A DNA stretch of 64,000 nucleotides from Arachis hypogaea (lineage: Eukaryota > Streptophyta > Magnoliopsida > Fabales > Fabaceae): NCBI RefSeq assembly GCF_003086295.3, contig NC_092050.1, positions 145,297,699 through 145,361,698 on the forward strand, read 5' to 3'. The notes under the pieces are model-generated. The model was not told the origin of the DNA. It did no database searches and saw nothing but the letters and a program-made list of their open reading frames with translations. Position numbers and translations under genes: made by a program. Numbering within the stretch: the stretch's first letter is position 1; the number at the start of each line of letters is the position of its first letter. This document shows positions 1 to 13,504 of the stretch, in pieces.

Positions 1-191
1 TTCGAGTTGTGCTGTTTTCCATAAAAGACTTCTATTTGCGGTGCTGTTGTAGAAAGAATATGAACTTCGGTTTTGATGCAACTCTTAGAAATTGTAATGC
101 ATTGTGGATTATGAAGCTGATTCTATGTAAACGGATATCAGCTTGATGCCTTTCTTGTAATCATGCTTATTTTGAATTTATTTTTTTGTAG

Positions 192-3100
192 GAAAAGCTT
201 TTTACTGACACCTTGGTTAAGACCATGGTGGAACCTCGGCGCCGCTGTTTTACTTTGCCTGCTGTTGATTTGAGGAAGAAGGCTGTTGGTGGCATTATAT
301 ATATTAGAGTGATTTCGGCTAGTAAACTTTCAAGGAGTTGCTTCAAGGGGGGATCTAGGAGGCCTCAAAATGGTACAACCAATAGTTTCTCGGTGGACAG
401 TTTTGATGACAAGGACCTACAAACATTTGTCGAGGTAGAAGTTGGGGACTTAATCAGGAGAACAGATGTTAGACTTGGATCAACCCCTCGATGGGATGCA
501 CCATTTAATATGGTTTTACATGATAACGCTGGAAACCTTCGTTTCAATCTTTATGAGTCTCATCCCAACAATATCAAGTGTGACTACCTAGCAAGTTGTG
601 AAATCAAGGTACCAAAATAATTACCATGTCAGGTCAAATAGTAGTTACATTTCTTTAGTCTTTATTATGTTTTGGAAACTACTTCAACTTTTATACAGTC
701 CTTACTATGGTAAGTTTTTGAGCAGATGAGGCATGTTGAAGATGATTCAACAATATTCTGGGCAATAGGACCCGATTCTGGGGTCATAGCAAAGCAAGCA
801 CAATTTTGTGGAGATGAAGTTGAAATGATGGTCCCATTTGAGGGGGCTAACCCCGGGGAGGTACAGTGTTTATGACCATTCTATAATTAGTTCCTCCTGC
901 TTTATGATTTAGACACTTTGGTTGCATTATGGCCACGCGGGAAACAATTTTCTCATGTGAAATTTGTACACGAACTGGACATATTTTCAATGTTGATAAC
1001 ATTTCTTTGTAAATAACATTATATCGATATTAATCATTTAAAATTGATTATGGAGTTTCATAGTGATAGCCTTTGTTGTGTTATGCTTCTAGCTTCATCT
1101 GTTTGTGGTCCGGGCTTAGTTTATTATATCAATTTTAATTGGTCTTAATGAATGCTATAACCTTTTAATATACAAAATGATTATTTTTCTATTTTTGACT
1201 GATTTTTAGTAATACCTCCTAGAAAAATGCTCTTTAGGCCAGATTTTGTGATGGATAATTGATTTAGCTTTTTGAATGAAAATAAAATATTGTTGAATGG
1301 CATATTCATTTACCTCCTTTCTTCAATTTTCAGTTGAAGGTCAGCATTGTAGTAAAAGAGTGGCAATATTCTGATGGTACGCATAGCTTGAACAGTCTCC
1401 GGTCGAGTTCTCAGTCATCAGTTAGTGGATCATCAAATATTCAGTTAAGAACTGGAAGGAAACTTAACATAACTGTTATGGAAGGAAAGGATCTCGCTGC
1501 AAAAGATAAATCTGGAAAGTTTGATCCATATGTCAAACTTCAGTATGGTAAGGTGAGTGGTGTTGTGTCTCCAAGGCACTTCTCTCTCATTAACATGATT
1601 AACTGAGGTTGTAATGATTACGCCATATATAATTTTGTTGTTAATCTTCCAGACTGTCCTGAAAACAAAGACTGCCCATGGTTCGAATCCTGTATGGAAC
1701 CAGACGTTTGAATTCGATGAGGTTAGTGGCGGTGACTACTTAAAAGTAAAAGGCTTCAGTGAAGAAATTTTCGGAGACGAAAACATTGGTAGTGCAAATG
1801 TAAATTTGGAAGGGCTGGTAGATGGAACAGTCAGGGATGTATGGATACCTCTAGAAAGAGTGCGTTCTGGAGAATTAAGACTTCAAATACAAGCAGTCAG
1901 GCTCGACGACCAAGAAGGATCAAATTCAAGGGTGTGTTTTATCAGTAAAAAAATTAGTGATGCTTTTAGTAAATTATACAAATCAGAAGAAAAGATATGC
2001 AAACAGCTGAGATTCTATTTGTATATTATCTCTTAATCACTTAATTCTAACATGCTTTGCTACATTGAAAATGGCCAGGGATCAGCTCCAGGCCCGGCCA
2101 ATGGTTGGATAGAACTTGTTCTAATTGAGGGAAGGGATCTTGTTGCCGCTGATCTACGAGGCACAAGCGATCCATTTGTGAGGGTGCAATATGGAAACAT
2201 AAAGAAAAAGACGAAGGTTGGAACACTTTTTCCTTGGTTTCTTTTCATGAAAGTGATTTTCCTTAGGCATTACAGTTTTATCTGGATTATGATACAAATA
2301 TTAAGGCAAATTACACTGACTTGCCCCACAGTTAAGCGTTATTAGTAAAAATGACATTCCTTCGTTTGTAAAAGTATACACTAATCTTTTGAAATTTAGG
2401 TTATATAACACTTGACACCCTTGTATTCTGTAAAATGTGACATTAACCTCCATTATAGACATATTGACCTCCCCTCGAACTCGAAGGAGGGTAGTGTAAG
2501 CATGATAAATCAAGGGGAATTGTGTGTAACATCACCTAAATATTAAAGGTATCCATGGCATGGTGGATTCTTACTAACTTCTATAACTTTTCAGTTTGCC
2601 GTATCTCTCTTATCTTTCATTTCGTTTAATCCTTTTGGGGTAACTTGCTCCTCAATTATGTATTGCTTTATTTTGCAAGGGTAGATTGCACTTTTTTTTG
2701 TCTTGTAATTTCATATTTTCATTGTGGTGTAGGTTATATACAAAACTCTTAACCCTCAGTGGAACCAGACCTTAGAGTTCCTCGATGATGGTAGTCCCCT
2801 TGTACTCTATGTGAAGGACCACAATGCATTGTTGGCCGCATCAAGCATAGGTGAATGTGTCGTCGAATATCAAAGGCTGCCTCCAAATGAAACGGCCGAC
2901 AAGTGGATACCCCTCCAAGGTGTGAAAAGGGGAGAGATTCACATCCAAATTACTAGAAAAGTTCCGGAGTTGCAAAAGAGAAATAGTATAGATTCTGAAC
3001 CTTCCTTGAGCAAATTACACCAAATTCCGAACCAGGTGAGATCTTGCAAATCTAGAAATTTCTCTTCTAAGTTGCTAACTAGATGGAGAAGCATGGGTAG

Positions 3101-5860
3101 ATAAAGCATATTAATTATATTTTTTATAGATATAATAATAGAAATAATTAAGAGAGAAATGAAAATTTAGTGAAAGCAAATTATCTTTTACAATAAAATA
3201 AAAGCTTACTGACATAAAGGAAAGAAAAGGTATGTAACTATGATGACCCAAAGCCGAGTTATAGATTCAAATATTACAAATTTGGTAATATAAAGTTAGA
3301 AAAATGTATATAACTGTTATGGCCAAAGCCCCATTATAAATTTGAATAATTACATGGAATGGCTTTTGTGATGTTTCCACAATAATGTAGATTTATAGAT
3401 GGTTAGCGTATATACTCTCTTGTCTCCGCACCGATGTAATGCCCCACAAAACTTGCACACACTTGTTGCCCTTCCTAGATTCCAGGCTTCACTAATATAA
3501 TTTGCCAATAGGTGCATATATACATCCAAACATAAAATTATTGATGAACCAAAGATTTTTTTTTTTCACATGTAAGTTTATTTGGTATTTGGATATTGAG
3601 CAAAACAAATTATGTTTTGTTGTAAACAATAATGGGATAAGATTCTAAGGGCTTACCTGTCTGGAAAAATGGCAACTAGTAGGAATTGTTTTTGTGAAGA
3701 AGTATGTTCAATTTGTAAAGTATGTGTTTGAAAGTAAAATAATATAAATTAATAAATAAGGGAAAAACTCTTTAATATATAGTCATATATACTTGAAGTA
3801 TGAGGGATGTTGGACATCGTCTCAAATTAAGTAATTGCTTTCTGAAATCATCAACTCGTGCCATAGAACAAATTTATATATCTAAATAGCGCCAAAGAAA
3901 AATATCAAAATAGGATATTGTTTCGCTTTTGCTCTTACTTGTTGAGTAAAACTAATCAATCATGCCACTAAACTCTTTATTCTGTTGTTCAGTTCCTTGT
4001 TTAACAATTAATAGTTGGGTTTCCTAGATTAACTATGTTTCTTTTGAAATAATTAATTCTCTTCACCTCAATGTGAATACCTAATCTGTTAGAATAAACT
4101 ACACTGAAATGAATGATTAAGAAGATCAGTGGATTCCTTACCAAATAACCACACAAATTACTTTTGCTTATCTCTTACTTTCACTCAACCTGTAGCAAGC
4201 ATGACAAGAAGGTTTGAATTCCTTTCTCAAGTTCATGTCAATTCAATCAAGTGTTGATTAGACATTTGAATAGGAAACGTGAATTACATCATAATGAGAT
4301 TAATAATCAAAGAGTGGCTATATCAATGGCCTAATTAAAGGGTCTATCTCATTAACGATGAGAACAAGATAACAAAAATGGAGGAGAGGTGAAAGAAGCT
4401 CCATTGAGATTGAAGCCATTGTGCCTTTTTTGTATCTATTAGTGATCATTTGGAACTCAATAACTTCCAAGAACCTTCTCCAGCTGCCTCCTCAGTGTTA
4501 ACGGTTTGGAGATTGTGCCAAAAGATGCTTAATTGCATGGTTAAAAACCCTTGAATGATAGACTCTGTAGTATTTAGTTGGATTGGAATTCATGCACCTC
4601 TAATGATAGATCTTCAGCTTGACAAGTTTTATGGGATCAAATTAGTCATATAACATCTATTTGGTGTAAAGCTCTCAAACATGTTGAGATTGGAAAGCTG
4701 CACTTGGTTGATCTTTTGTTTGTTTTTTGCTTCTTTGTAAGGAGGATCTCTGATACTCTCATCTTTTTGTAATTTTCTTAATGACATTCCTCTTTTATTT
4801 TAAAAATACCCCTTTTATTACCCTTAATCACATGTTGATTAAATAATTTACGTGTTGAGAGTCGCAATTGTGCTCCAACATGGCATGCCTGTGTTAGAGC
4901 CCACAGTTGCAATCCTGTATCTTCTGACTTGATTGTGCTCTAGCATGGTTGCAATAGGTTGAATTTCCTCTTTTTGTGCTAAACATACATAAATAAGAAC
5001 TATGAAATCATTAAATAACAAAACTACACAATTCTACTATGTATAATGGTATGGAAATGGCTAACATCTATGCTAAAGACTTGGGAAAACATAACTCACA
5101 TTGGAGAATTATCATGATTAAGTGGCGATGAGTGAATGCTCACAACAAAAATACCATTCATGAGACAACTGAATTCTCAATGGCTTCGAATTTTGCTGAA
5201 GCACTCTCGTACAAAATGTTTCTTTCTTACTATTTCTGCTTACATGTTCTTTATTCAATGTTATGAATGAAATGTTTTATCAAATGAAATGGGGAAGTAT
5301 AGAATAGGAGGCACATCAAAAGAATTAATTGAAGAGAGAAATCACATTGTAAGCCTAAGGTGTAACCTGTGTTAAGTCCCTTAACAAAACTTGCAAAACG
5401 GAATAAAATTAGAACCTAGATCTTGCAAATACACTGCTATAAAATATTCTTACTGCTGTAAAAATGCTTGCTGCAAACTTTCCGCACTGCTATATTGAGC
5501 TTCAAAATGACCAATTTTTCAGCATTATTGAACAAATGTTGCAAAACTATCAACATATAAGTTGTGCTGTGTGAAGTTATTATCATCCTCATTTTATGTT
5601 GACACATTGCATAAATTGAAATATCGTCGCAGATTAAACAGATGATGATCAAGTTCCGGTCTTTAATAGAGGACGGAAACCTCGACGGGCTATCAGAAGC
5701 TTTGAGTGAGCTAGAAACTTTAGAGGATACACAAGAAGGTTACATAGTCCAATTGGAAACTGAGCAAATGATGCTTCTCAGCAAAATAAGGGAGCTAGGT
5801 CAAGAGATGATTAATTCTTCTCCTTCAATGAGTCGAAGATCTTCTGGAAGTGGAAGCTGA
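192..5860 (+). CDS. Synaptotagmin-like C2-domain protein, C-terminal part (NTMC2T3/SYTF type)
   Basis: Seven exons are supported by GT-AG sites and continuous frame: 192-608, 726-860, 1334-1552, 1653-1931, 2079-2216, 2733-3035 and 5633-5860, giving 572 residues to the stop. Every intron is phase 0. The 5' exons (expected membrane anchor and SMP lipid-transfer domain) lie left of the window. Three C2 domains follow one another, at about residues 33-215, 223-345 and 358-480. The second and third carry KDKSGKFDPYVKLQYGK and ADLRGTSDPFVRVQYG motifs with acidic residues typical of calcium/phospholipid-binding loops. A C-terminal segment rich in Glu/Leu (from IKQMMIKFRSLIEDG) is probably coiled coil and ends in a Ser-rich tail. 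The order and wording match Arabidopsis At3g18370-like proteins as I remember them. That family tethers membranes at ER contact sites, so this role is inferred. Confidence 0.9.
3036..5632 (+). other. Long last intron of the C2 gene
   Basis: This 2.6-kb intron starts with GTGAGA after the CAG of exon 6 and ends with CGTCGCAG before exon 7. It is AT-rich. I see no open reading frame with a recognisable product on either strand and no clear LTRs or terminal inverted repeats. The other introns of this gene are 100-520 bp, so the size suggests old, unrecognisable insertions. Confidence 0.6.
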
Positions 5861-7576
5861 CCCTTGTCTTCCTTCTACTTTGTAGTTGAAGTTAATATAT
5901 ACTTTCCCATGCTCAACTTTGCTTATGGGAAAAAGAAGGACCATCATGAAAAGATTTTGTACATGTTTTCTAATTTTCTTAGCATGCAAGTCATCTTATA
6001 GTATCACATTATAGCTTGTATATGGTTAATTTGATTAATTTTTGTATTGGTATGCATAATGTTGGGAATCAGGTGCTGCATTCAATACAGAAAGGACTAT
6101 TATAGTTTTTCTTCATAGGGTTTAGGCCAGTAGATATCCTTAGAGATTCATGGGTTTGGACAACCAGAAAATTAGTTTTGTTTCTATTGTAGGAATGTAA
6201 GGGTTGTGTAGTCTTTTCACAAGACATGATTTTATAGGATGTGAAGGTTGGTTATTTCCATCACAAACTAGTTGTGGAATTGTTACCATTATATAGTTGA
6301 CATGAGTGGTGTTTATGTAAACTTAAACTGGTGACATATAATATATATAGTTCCACTCTTGTTTATTTTTCTTTGCATATATATAATTTGTCACTTTTGA
6401 GCATATATCATGTCTCCATTAACATATCCAGTAACTGAAGAGATACTATTAGTTGTCATTGTCAACAGATTTAATAGATAGATATATGATTCTGAGGTCA
6501 AATCTCCAATGTAATATGGCATGGTTGATTGTTTAGATTTAGCATGCTTTTGTATCTCTCTCTTGTTCTCTTTTGGCTAAAAAAATTTTAAATATGGAAA
6601 CTACATGATGTATCTGCCAAAAAATGGATCAATCAAGAGAACATTTCCTTGGGGTGAAATTCATTTTAAAAATGATAAAGTACATTCATTGGGAAGAATC
6701 TTTTTTGTAGTCAACAAAGTGATTTCGTTAAAAGATAATTGCAGACAATGGGTAACAAATTAACCAAGTTCGAAAGTTTAAACAGAAAAGAACATCCATC
6801 CAGAATGTAGAAATTGTTAGTGTTTGAATGAAGTTGTAAGTTGAGAGGAAAAGAATCACCATAAGACGATGAAGAACTTTTGTTGTGATGAATGAGGTTG
6901 TGTGATCATATTTGTTTGTTTCAGGTACTAATGTTTCCTGTTTTTAGTTTTGTATGTTCTATGTTGAGCTTTAAATTTGAGTTGAGAAAAGGTGAAAATA
7001 CAAACTTGTACCTCTGGGCAACCTATGTCTTTTTTCTGAAATGATTTTAGAAAATTTTACATAAACAAAGAGTGAAATAATAAATAGATTAATCCCAATT
7101 AATTTATTGGTAATAAAAATAATATTAATTTGTAAGCTTGAAATGACAAATCAAATCATAAATTATAATTAATAATTCAATAAAAAAATTAATCATTAAA
7201 TTAATTATTAATATAAAATATTTATTAAAATATAAAATATATATTAAAAATAAATTAAATAATATATATTTAGATATAAATATATAATTAATTTAATGAT
7301 CAAATTTTATTTTAAAAATATTATTTTTACACTAAAATTAATTAATATATATTTATGTATAAATAATTAAATACATATATAATTGAACTCATTTTAGTGT
7401 GTATTTTATATTTTTATATGTATTTTATAGATGGTTAATTTTAGTATTTAACATGATTGTTTTTATTTACATAGTAATTTTTTAAATAATTTTGTAGATA
7501 TTTTTTTATGTAAGTTAATTTTCACACCGAAAAAAGTGAAAAACCTTATCGCCTTTTGTTGCTGCCACTTGCATTG
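5861..7576. other. Intergenic spacer, 3' UTR and AT-rich block
   Basis: The first few hundred bases are presumably the 3' UTR of the C2 gene, though no unambiguous polyadenylation signal can be chosen. From about 7070 to 7500 the sequence is almost pure A/T with repeated attaat/atatat words and short inverted segments, which could be a decayed MITE or a matrix-attachment-like region. No coding potential was seen. Confidence 0.5.
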
Positions 7577-7620
7577 CATCATCATCATCATCATTTCTTC
7601 TTCTTCTTCTTCTTCTTCTT
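7577..7620 (+). repeat. Compound microsatellite (CAT)n-(TTC)n upstream of the CRM gene
   Basis: Six CAT units are followed directly by about eight TTC units. The tract lies about 100 bp before the ATG of the CRM gene, so it probably lies in the core promoter or 5' UTR. Pyrimidine-rich tracts are common there in plants and such tracts vary in length between accessions. Confidence 0.85.
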
Positions 7621-7722
7621 AGTTACACAGCTCCAAAGTCTGCAACTTTTCTCTTCCGAACACAAACCGAAGAAAACGAAACGAACAATGCGACTCTATT
7701 AAGAACTATCAATACAAAACAA

Positions 7723-10700
7723 ATGGCGTTCGCAGCCACCACGACGGCAACTACTAACCTCTCTGAATTGCACCTCAAAACTTGTTCACCTTCATCACTC
7801 TCACTCACTTCTCCTCATTCTTCATCTTCCTCCTCAACGCTCTTCTTCTTTGGCTCTAAACCCCCATTCCGCACTCTTACACTCACACCCTTCTCTTCTC
7901 TTAGAACCTCACAACAACAACATACAAAACAGAATAACCGTTCTTCTTCCACAACAAAACCTAACACCAACACCAGCACCAGCACCAGCAACCCTTCTGC
8001 CCCATGGCTCGCAAAAACCCCTCCCCCCAATAATTCCTCCAAAAGGGTCACCGAATCTCACACCAACGACCCACTTCATGATACAACGGAAAATCGTTAC
8101 TTTGACGGTGATAAGGGGCAAAACGCGGTTGAGAGGATCGTTCTTCGGTTGAGGAACCTGGGATTGGCTTCAGATGATGATGATGATGATGATGATGAAG
8201 AAGGAAAAGAAGAGGTCTCAATTGGTGGTGCTGGTGATGATTTTCCGGTGACCGGAGAAGAGAGGCTTGGTGAGCTTCTGAGAAGGGAATGGGTTAGGCC
8301 TGATGCTATTGTACGTGAAGATGATGGTGTTGGTGATGATGAGATGGTTTTTTTGCCATGGCAGAGAGAAGTGGAAGAGACAGATATGGGTGCTGCTAAA
8401 GAGGGAGGGGAGAAAGGGATGAGGGATAAGAGGAGAGTAAAGGCTCCAACTTTGGCGGAGCTGACGCTTGAGGACGAGGTTTTGAGGAGGTTAAGGAGGG
8501 AAGGAATGCGTACTAGGGAGAGGGTTAATGTCCCTAAAGCTGGGCTCACCAAGGAGGTTATGGAGAAGATTCATGAGAGGTGGAGGAAGGAGGAGCTTGT
8601 GAGGCTCAAGTTTCATGAGGACCTTGCAAGGGACATGAGGACTGCTCATGAGATTGTTGAGGTTTGGTTCATTGCCTCTGCTTTTGCTTTTGAATTTCTT
8701 TGTTTCGGTTGAGACCTCGGCGCCGATTGATCATCGTGACCTGATAGCGTCAATTGGAATGATGTGTTGGTTTTATAGTTTGCAAATGAATTGATCTCTC
8801 TGAGAAGAGTAATGATCTAGCATCCCAAAAATGTTCTAAACAATTTAATAGTAAAGATTTTTTATGTATTGAAATCTTAAAAAAGTTTTCAACTCTTCTC
8901 GCATTTGGTATTTAGTAGGATGCTTAGGAGGATAGATCATTGCTTATCTAAGAATAAACCCTTTTTCGCGTGCGCGCGAATCATAGATTAGGACTAAAGA
9001 TCATGTTAAAATATAATTCAACATGATGCACACCTTCTAAACCATGCTTTGGAAAATGCAATATCAAATCCAGACATGCTAGAAATGGCAGCTTTTTTTT
9101 TATGTTGAAGTAGTTGTAGAAGTTGACATGTGATAGGACATGAATAATTTACTTCAGTGTCATTCATGTTTTGGTGGGCTTCGTGAGCCGCTTCTAAAAT
9201 TAAAATTTGCATTTGATTTACTTGTTTGGTCGATATATCACTGATATACATATTTATACTTGTATCCTTGTTCAAGCATAGCCATTAGAGATTTACCTTT
9301 GATGTTTGTTCTAATGCGTTGAAGAGCATATCAACTGACTTGTTGCAGTGTGCAGCGCCGAACAGGAGGGTTGGTCACATGGAGGGCAGGTAGTGTTATG
9401 ATGGTTTATCGTGGTGCTAATTACCAGGGGCCTTCATCTGGGGGTCAACACAATGCAAAAGAAGGTGATGCTTTTTTTGTACCGGATGTCTCTTCGAGAA
9501 CAAAAGACAGTGATGCAGCCTCATCATCGGAGAAGAGTGAGCCAATTGTGTGGAATCGAGTACAGCCTGAAAACATGACAGAGGAGGAAGCGGAGTACAA
9601 TGCCCTGCTTGATAGTTTAGGTCCTCGTTTCATTGAATGGTGGGGTACAGGAATACTTCCTGTTGATGCTGATTCACTTCCCCCTACAGTTCCAGGTTAC
9701 AAAACACCCTTTAGGCTTCTTCCTACTGGAATGCGTTCTCGACTAACAAATGCGGAAATGACCAATTTAAGGAAACTTGCCAAGACACTTCCTTGTCATT
9801 TTGCCTTGGGTAAAATTTGTCTGTTGTAATATTTTGTTGAGTTTATTTTCCTTTTACTTATATGGATTATTTCCTGGCAATTATGAAGGGAGAAATAGAC
9901 GTCACCAAGGCCTAGCTTGTGCTATTCTTAAGCTTTGGGAGAAAAGTTTAATTGCAAAGATTGCTGTAAAACGTGGTATCCAGAACACAAACAATGAACT
10001 GATGGCTGAGGAGATAAAGGTCTGTTATTTGTGGTTTCCCATTTGCAGTTATTTGATTCTATAATTGTGCTTGTATTTAATCCAGAACACTGACAATAGG
10101 TTGGAAAGTTGATAACATCAAGTGAAATATTAGAGAATGAGAAGGGAGTGAGACAGAGGAGGCTTGAGGGAGAAGATACATCAGGGGTAGATTAGGTATT
10201 TAGCTCATAAGTTTTTTGTCCTAATCTAGTTGGCAGCCCTAGCTGGTAGAGTTTGTTAGTCAAGTCATAGTTCTTCTAATTAGGTCAATCAGGCTGTAGG
10301 TAACATGAGTTGCTTGTGGGTGGTTCAATTGGAACCAAGACCGTGCGGAGGTGAGGCTGCGGTGTGGGGGTTGTTAAAATGACCTCTGAAGTTTTTAACC
10401 GAAAAAACAGTGTCCCTTTAAGCTGTTGGCTATGCTTTATTCAGTACATTGGAGTAACAAACCAATCAATAATTGTTTTACAGATTGATCTTCCAGTGAA
10501 GTAGTGCGTTTTTGGCATTGACTTTTACTAGTAACATAATTATACCTAAGAATAATTTTAGGGGCATTATATACTCAAAGAATATATTATTTTATTATTT
10601 TCCTTTTATCCATAAGAATGTGGTTCTTTTTTTAATCTTCATTTTTTAAATGTTATCTTTTTGTTTTGGGGGGGGGGGGGGGGGGATCTATTTTGAAGAT

Positions 10701-13035
10701 ATTGATACTCATTCTATGGGCTGGTTCATGTAAGGTGGTGAAAAATTAGTTTTGTTTTATTTATTTATTGTTTTTGTTTTCTTGTGTTTTTTTTTTAAAG
10801 CATAATTCTTTAATTGCTCACATGTTATAAGCTAAAAATATGTAAATCCATCTCATATGTTAATCTGATTATCAGAAAAGTGACTGTTATTCTGTTAAAG
10901 TGCAGACATTGACCGGAGGTACCTTGCTGCTAAGGAATAAATATTACATTGTTATATATCGTGGGAAGGACTTTGTCCCGACAGCTGTAGCTACGGTCCT
11001 AGCTGAAAGACAGGAAATGACCAAACAGGTACAAGATGTTGAAGACAAGTTCCGGTCTGGTGTTCTTGATGCTACTCCATCAGGGAAGGATGAATCAGCA
11101 ACACCACGAGCAGGATCTTTAGCAGAGTTCTATGAAGCTCAGGCACGCTGGGGAAGGGATATATCTACTGAAGAACGGGAGAGGATGATGGAGGAAGCTG
11201 CCAAATCCAAGCAAGTCAGGCTAGTCAGACATATCGAACATAAATTAGCTACCGTAAGTGGGTTTTTTTTTTTTAATAATCAATTGTTTATATGCTTAAC
11301 ATGATTTATTGTGCATGTGGATATATGTTTGGCATAGGAGTTGGGTCCTGTCTTTTTATTTCTTCATTGTTCAAGATATATATCCTTATCCTGTTAACTT
11401 TATCCCATTAAATTTTACTTTCTTAGTTTGTCTGCTGACAGTTTTGTAAAGTTTAGTTTAGATTGTAAATTTACTCAAATTATGATGCCTAGATCAGCTG
11501 GCTGTAACTTTAAAATTATATGCTAAGATGAATGCAATGCAACATATGTTGCCGGATTCTGGGTTGAATGGGATTTTCATGTTGTTTTGATTGGCCTCCG
11601 CAAATCTTGACAATTGTTAACTTCCCTTGTTTGTATTTAACACTTAATGTATGAACAGGCTGAGGCCAAAAAACTTAGGGCAGAAAGGCTGTTAGCAAAA
11701 ATAGAAGCATCTATGGTTCCAGCTGGTCCTGATTATGACCAGGAGACAATCACAGATGAAGAACGTGTTGTGTTCCGTCGGATTGGTTTAAGAATGAAGG
11801 CATATTTACCACTTGGTGGGTTGATTTTCGTCTGACCGAAAGCTGTTCCATTCCAATGATACAAAACTGACATCAGTTTGTGTCTAACTGCAGGTATTCG
11901 TGGTGTTTTTGATGGTGTCGTTGAGAACATGCATTTGCATTGGAAACATCGAGAGCTTGTAAAATTGATATCAAAACAGGAGACCCTTGCTTTTGTTGAA
12001 GATACAGCAAGGTTACTGGAATTTGAAAGTGGTGGAATCCTAGTGGCAATAGAGAGAGTTCCCAAAGGATTTGCTCTTATTTACTATCGTGGAAAGAATT
12101 ATAAGAGGCCCATCATTCTGAGGCCTAAAAACTTACTGACAAAGCAAAAAGCATTGAAGCGATCGGTGGCTATGCAACGGCATGAGGTACCCCTTTGTTA
12201 TATTGCTAATCTGTTCATCTTTTTTCTTTTCTTTTTTCCTTTTTAAATCTGTAATGTTATATTCAATCTTGTATGAACTGTGCAGGCTCTTAGTCAGCAT
12301 ATTACTGAGTTGGAGAAAACCATAGAACAAATGAAAACAGAACTTGTAAGTATTTGATCCATCATAGTTTATTTTGCTCTGTGTTTTTATGTCGGCATTT
12401 TGGTTTCTCTATGGTCTCTATTATCAAGTTTCATCAACCTATAATTTAAATAATTTCTGCAGGGAATGCCTCAAGATCTGGAAGATGAAGATATGCCAAA
12501 CATAGAGGACCATAACCAAATAGACAATAGCTCGGAATTCAGCCAAGTAAGATACCCCACTTCTCTTGATGGTTTCTTATCTGCCTTACTTTGGGAATGC
12601 AATGGAATTGTTCTTTGCCAAATCAATACAACTTCTGCATATAGCCATGGCTTTCATAATTTTCTCGATCATACAATTCTGATTCTCCTAGACAACAACT
12701 TGGGTGATAAGTTTTGGATCTAATGTAAACACAGCTATATAGTATAATGCAATATGAGACTGTTCATCACAGTAATTTACCTATCATTGAAAGAGTGTAG
12801 GAGGTCAAACACTGATGGGATTCTTTTTTCCTTTTAATTTTGAAAAGAATAGATTATCATTCCAAAATTAATTTATCCACTTTTATGTTATTTGCAGAGC
12901 GAAGATGAAAATTTTGATGGTTTGGATGATTATGATGACGATGAAGATGATGATTCTGATGAGGAGCAAGACATTGATTGGGAAGATGAGGATGACTCTG
13001 AGTTTTCTAAATTAGAAAATGGTGAACATCCTTGA
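7723..13035 (+). CDS. CRM-domain chloroplast intron-splicing factor (CFM3-like)
   Basis: Nine exons join in frame: 7723-8661, 9356-9809, 9889-10019, 10906-11253, 11659-11815, 11894-12186, 12286-12345, 12463-12546 and 12898-13035, about 867 residues, close to the length of Arabidopsis CFM3A. Introns 2 and 5 are phase 1, the rest phase 0. The start is the first ATG before a Ser/Thr-rich stretch of about 60 residues that looks like a chloroplast (possibly dual) transit peptide. Three CRM RNA-binding domains lie at about residues 242-340, 432-545 and 658-770, each ending in the characteristic (V/I)xYRGxxY or YYRGKNY strand. A poly-Asp run (around residue 150) and a very acidic C-terminus (last 45 residues) flank them. 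Known CFM3 proteins promote group II intron splicing in plastids. At the exon 1/2 junction the nearer AG (9347-9348) would shift the frame, while AG 9354-9355 restores the conserved ERRTGG motif. Confidence 0.93.
10668..10685 (+). repeat. Homopolymer run of 18 G in intron 3 of the CRM gene
   Basis: An uninterrupted run of 18 guanines follows a T-rich stretch in the 886-bp intron 10020-10905. Such a run can form a G-quadruplex on the transcript but is also a classic place for sequencing length errors. It does not touch coding sequence. Confidence 0.9.
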
Positions 13036-13228
13036 AGGCCATATGCAAATCCTTGAAGGCCATTCTGAATTTTCAAAATTAATTGCAATGAACTTTGCCA
13101 GTGCCTGCAGCTAGAGCGGTATCAAACTTTGCCATTTGATCATTCAGTTCATAAGTTTGCGACACTGTTTTTAATACCTTGCACTGTAAGATAAGATTGA
13201 TCTCCCCATTTGGTTAAGTTACTCCAAT

Positions 13229-13504
13229 GGTCCCTATAATTTCATTTAATTTTTAATCAGGTCTTTATTATTTTTAACGTTTGTAATCAAATTCTTTTGT
13301 ATAGAAATTTTCAAATTAGGTCTCTAGTTCAAACTTCTATAGTCTTACTGTCTTAGTCCTTGTATTAACATTTGTACAATACAGGGACTTAATTAGAAAT
13401 GTTTAAGCTACAAATATCTAATTGAAAATTTTTATTTAAGAACTTGATTACGAACTTTTAAACTATAGAAAATTAATTGAAATTTAGTGAAACTATAGAA
13501 ATTT
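13229..13504. mobile_element. Probable MITE with long imperfect inverted repeats
   Basis: The left end (ggtccctataatttcattta) and the reverse complement of the right end (aaatttctatagtttcacta) are similar. Further inside, gtttgtaatcaaattctt pairs with gttcgtaatcaagttctt, so about 70 bp on each side are inverted copies. There is no coding capacity. The element lies just after the 3' end of the CRM gene. No convincing target duplication could be fixed, so the family is not assigned. Confidence 0.5.

Noticed and set aside
8097..8552. Minus-strand 151-codon open frame within exon 1 of the CRM gene
   Set aside because: It is the antisense shadow of a Glu/Asp/Arg-rich coding exon and gives only Ser/Pro-rich low-complexity peptide.
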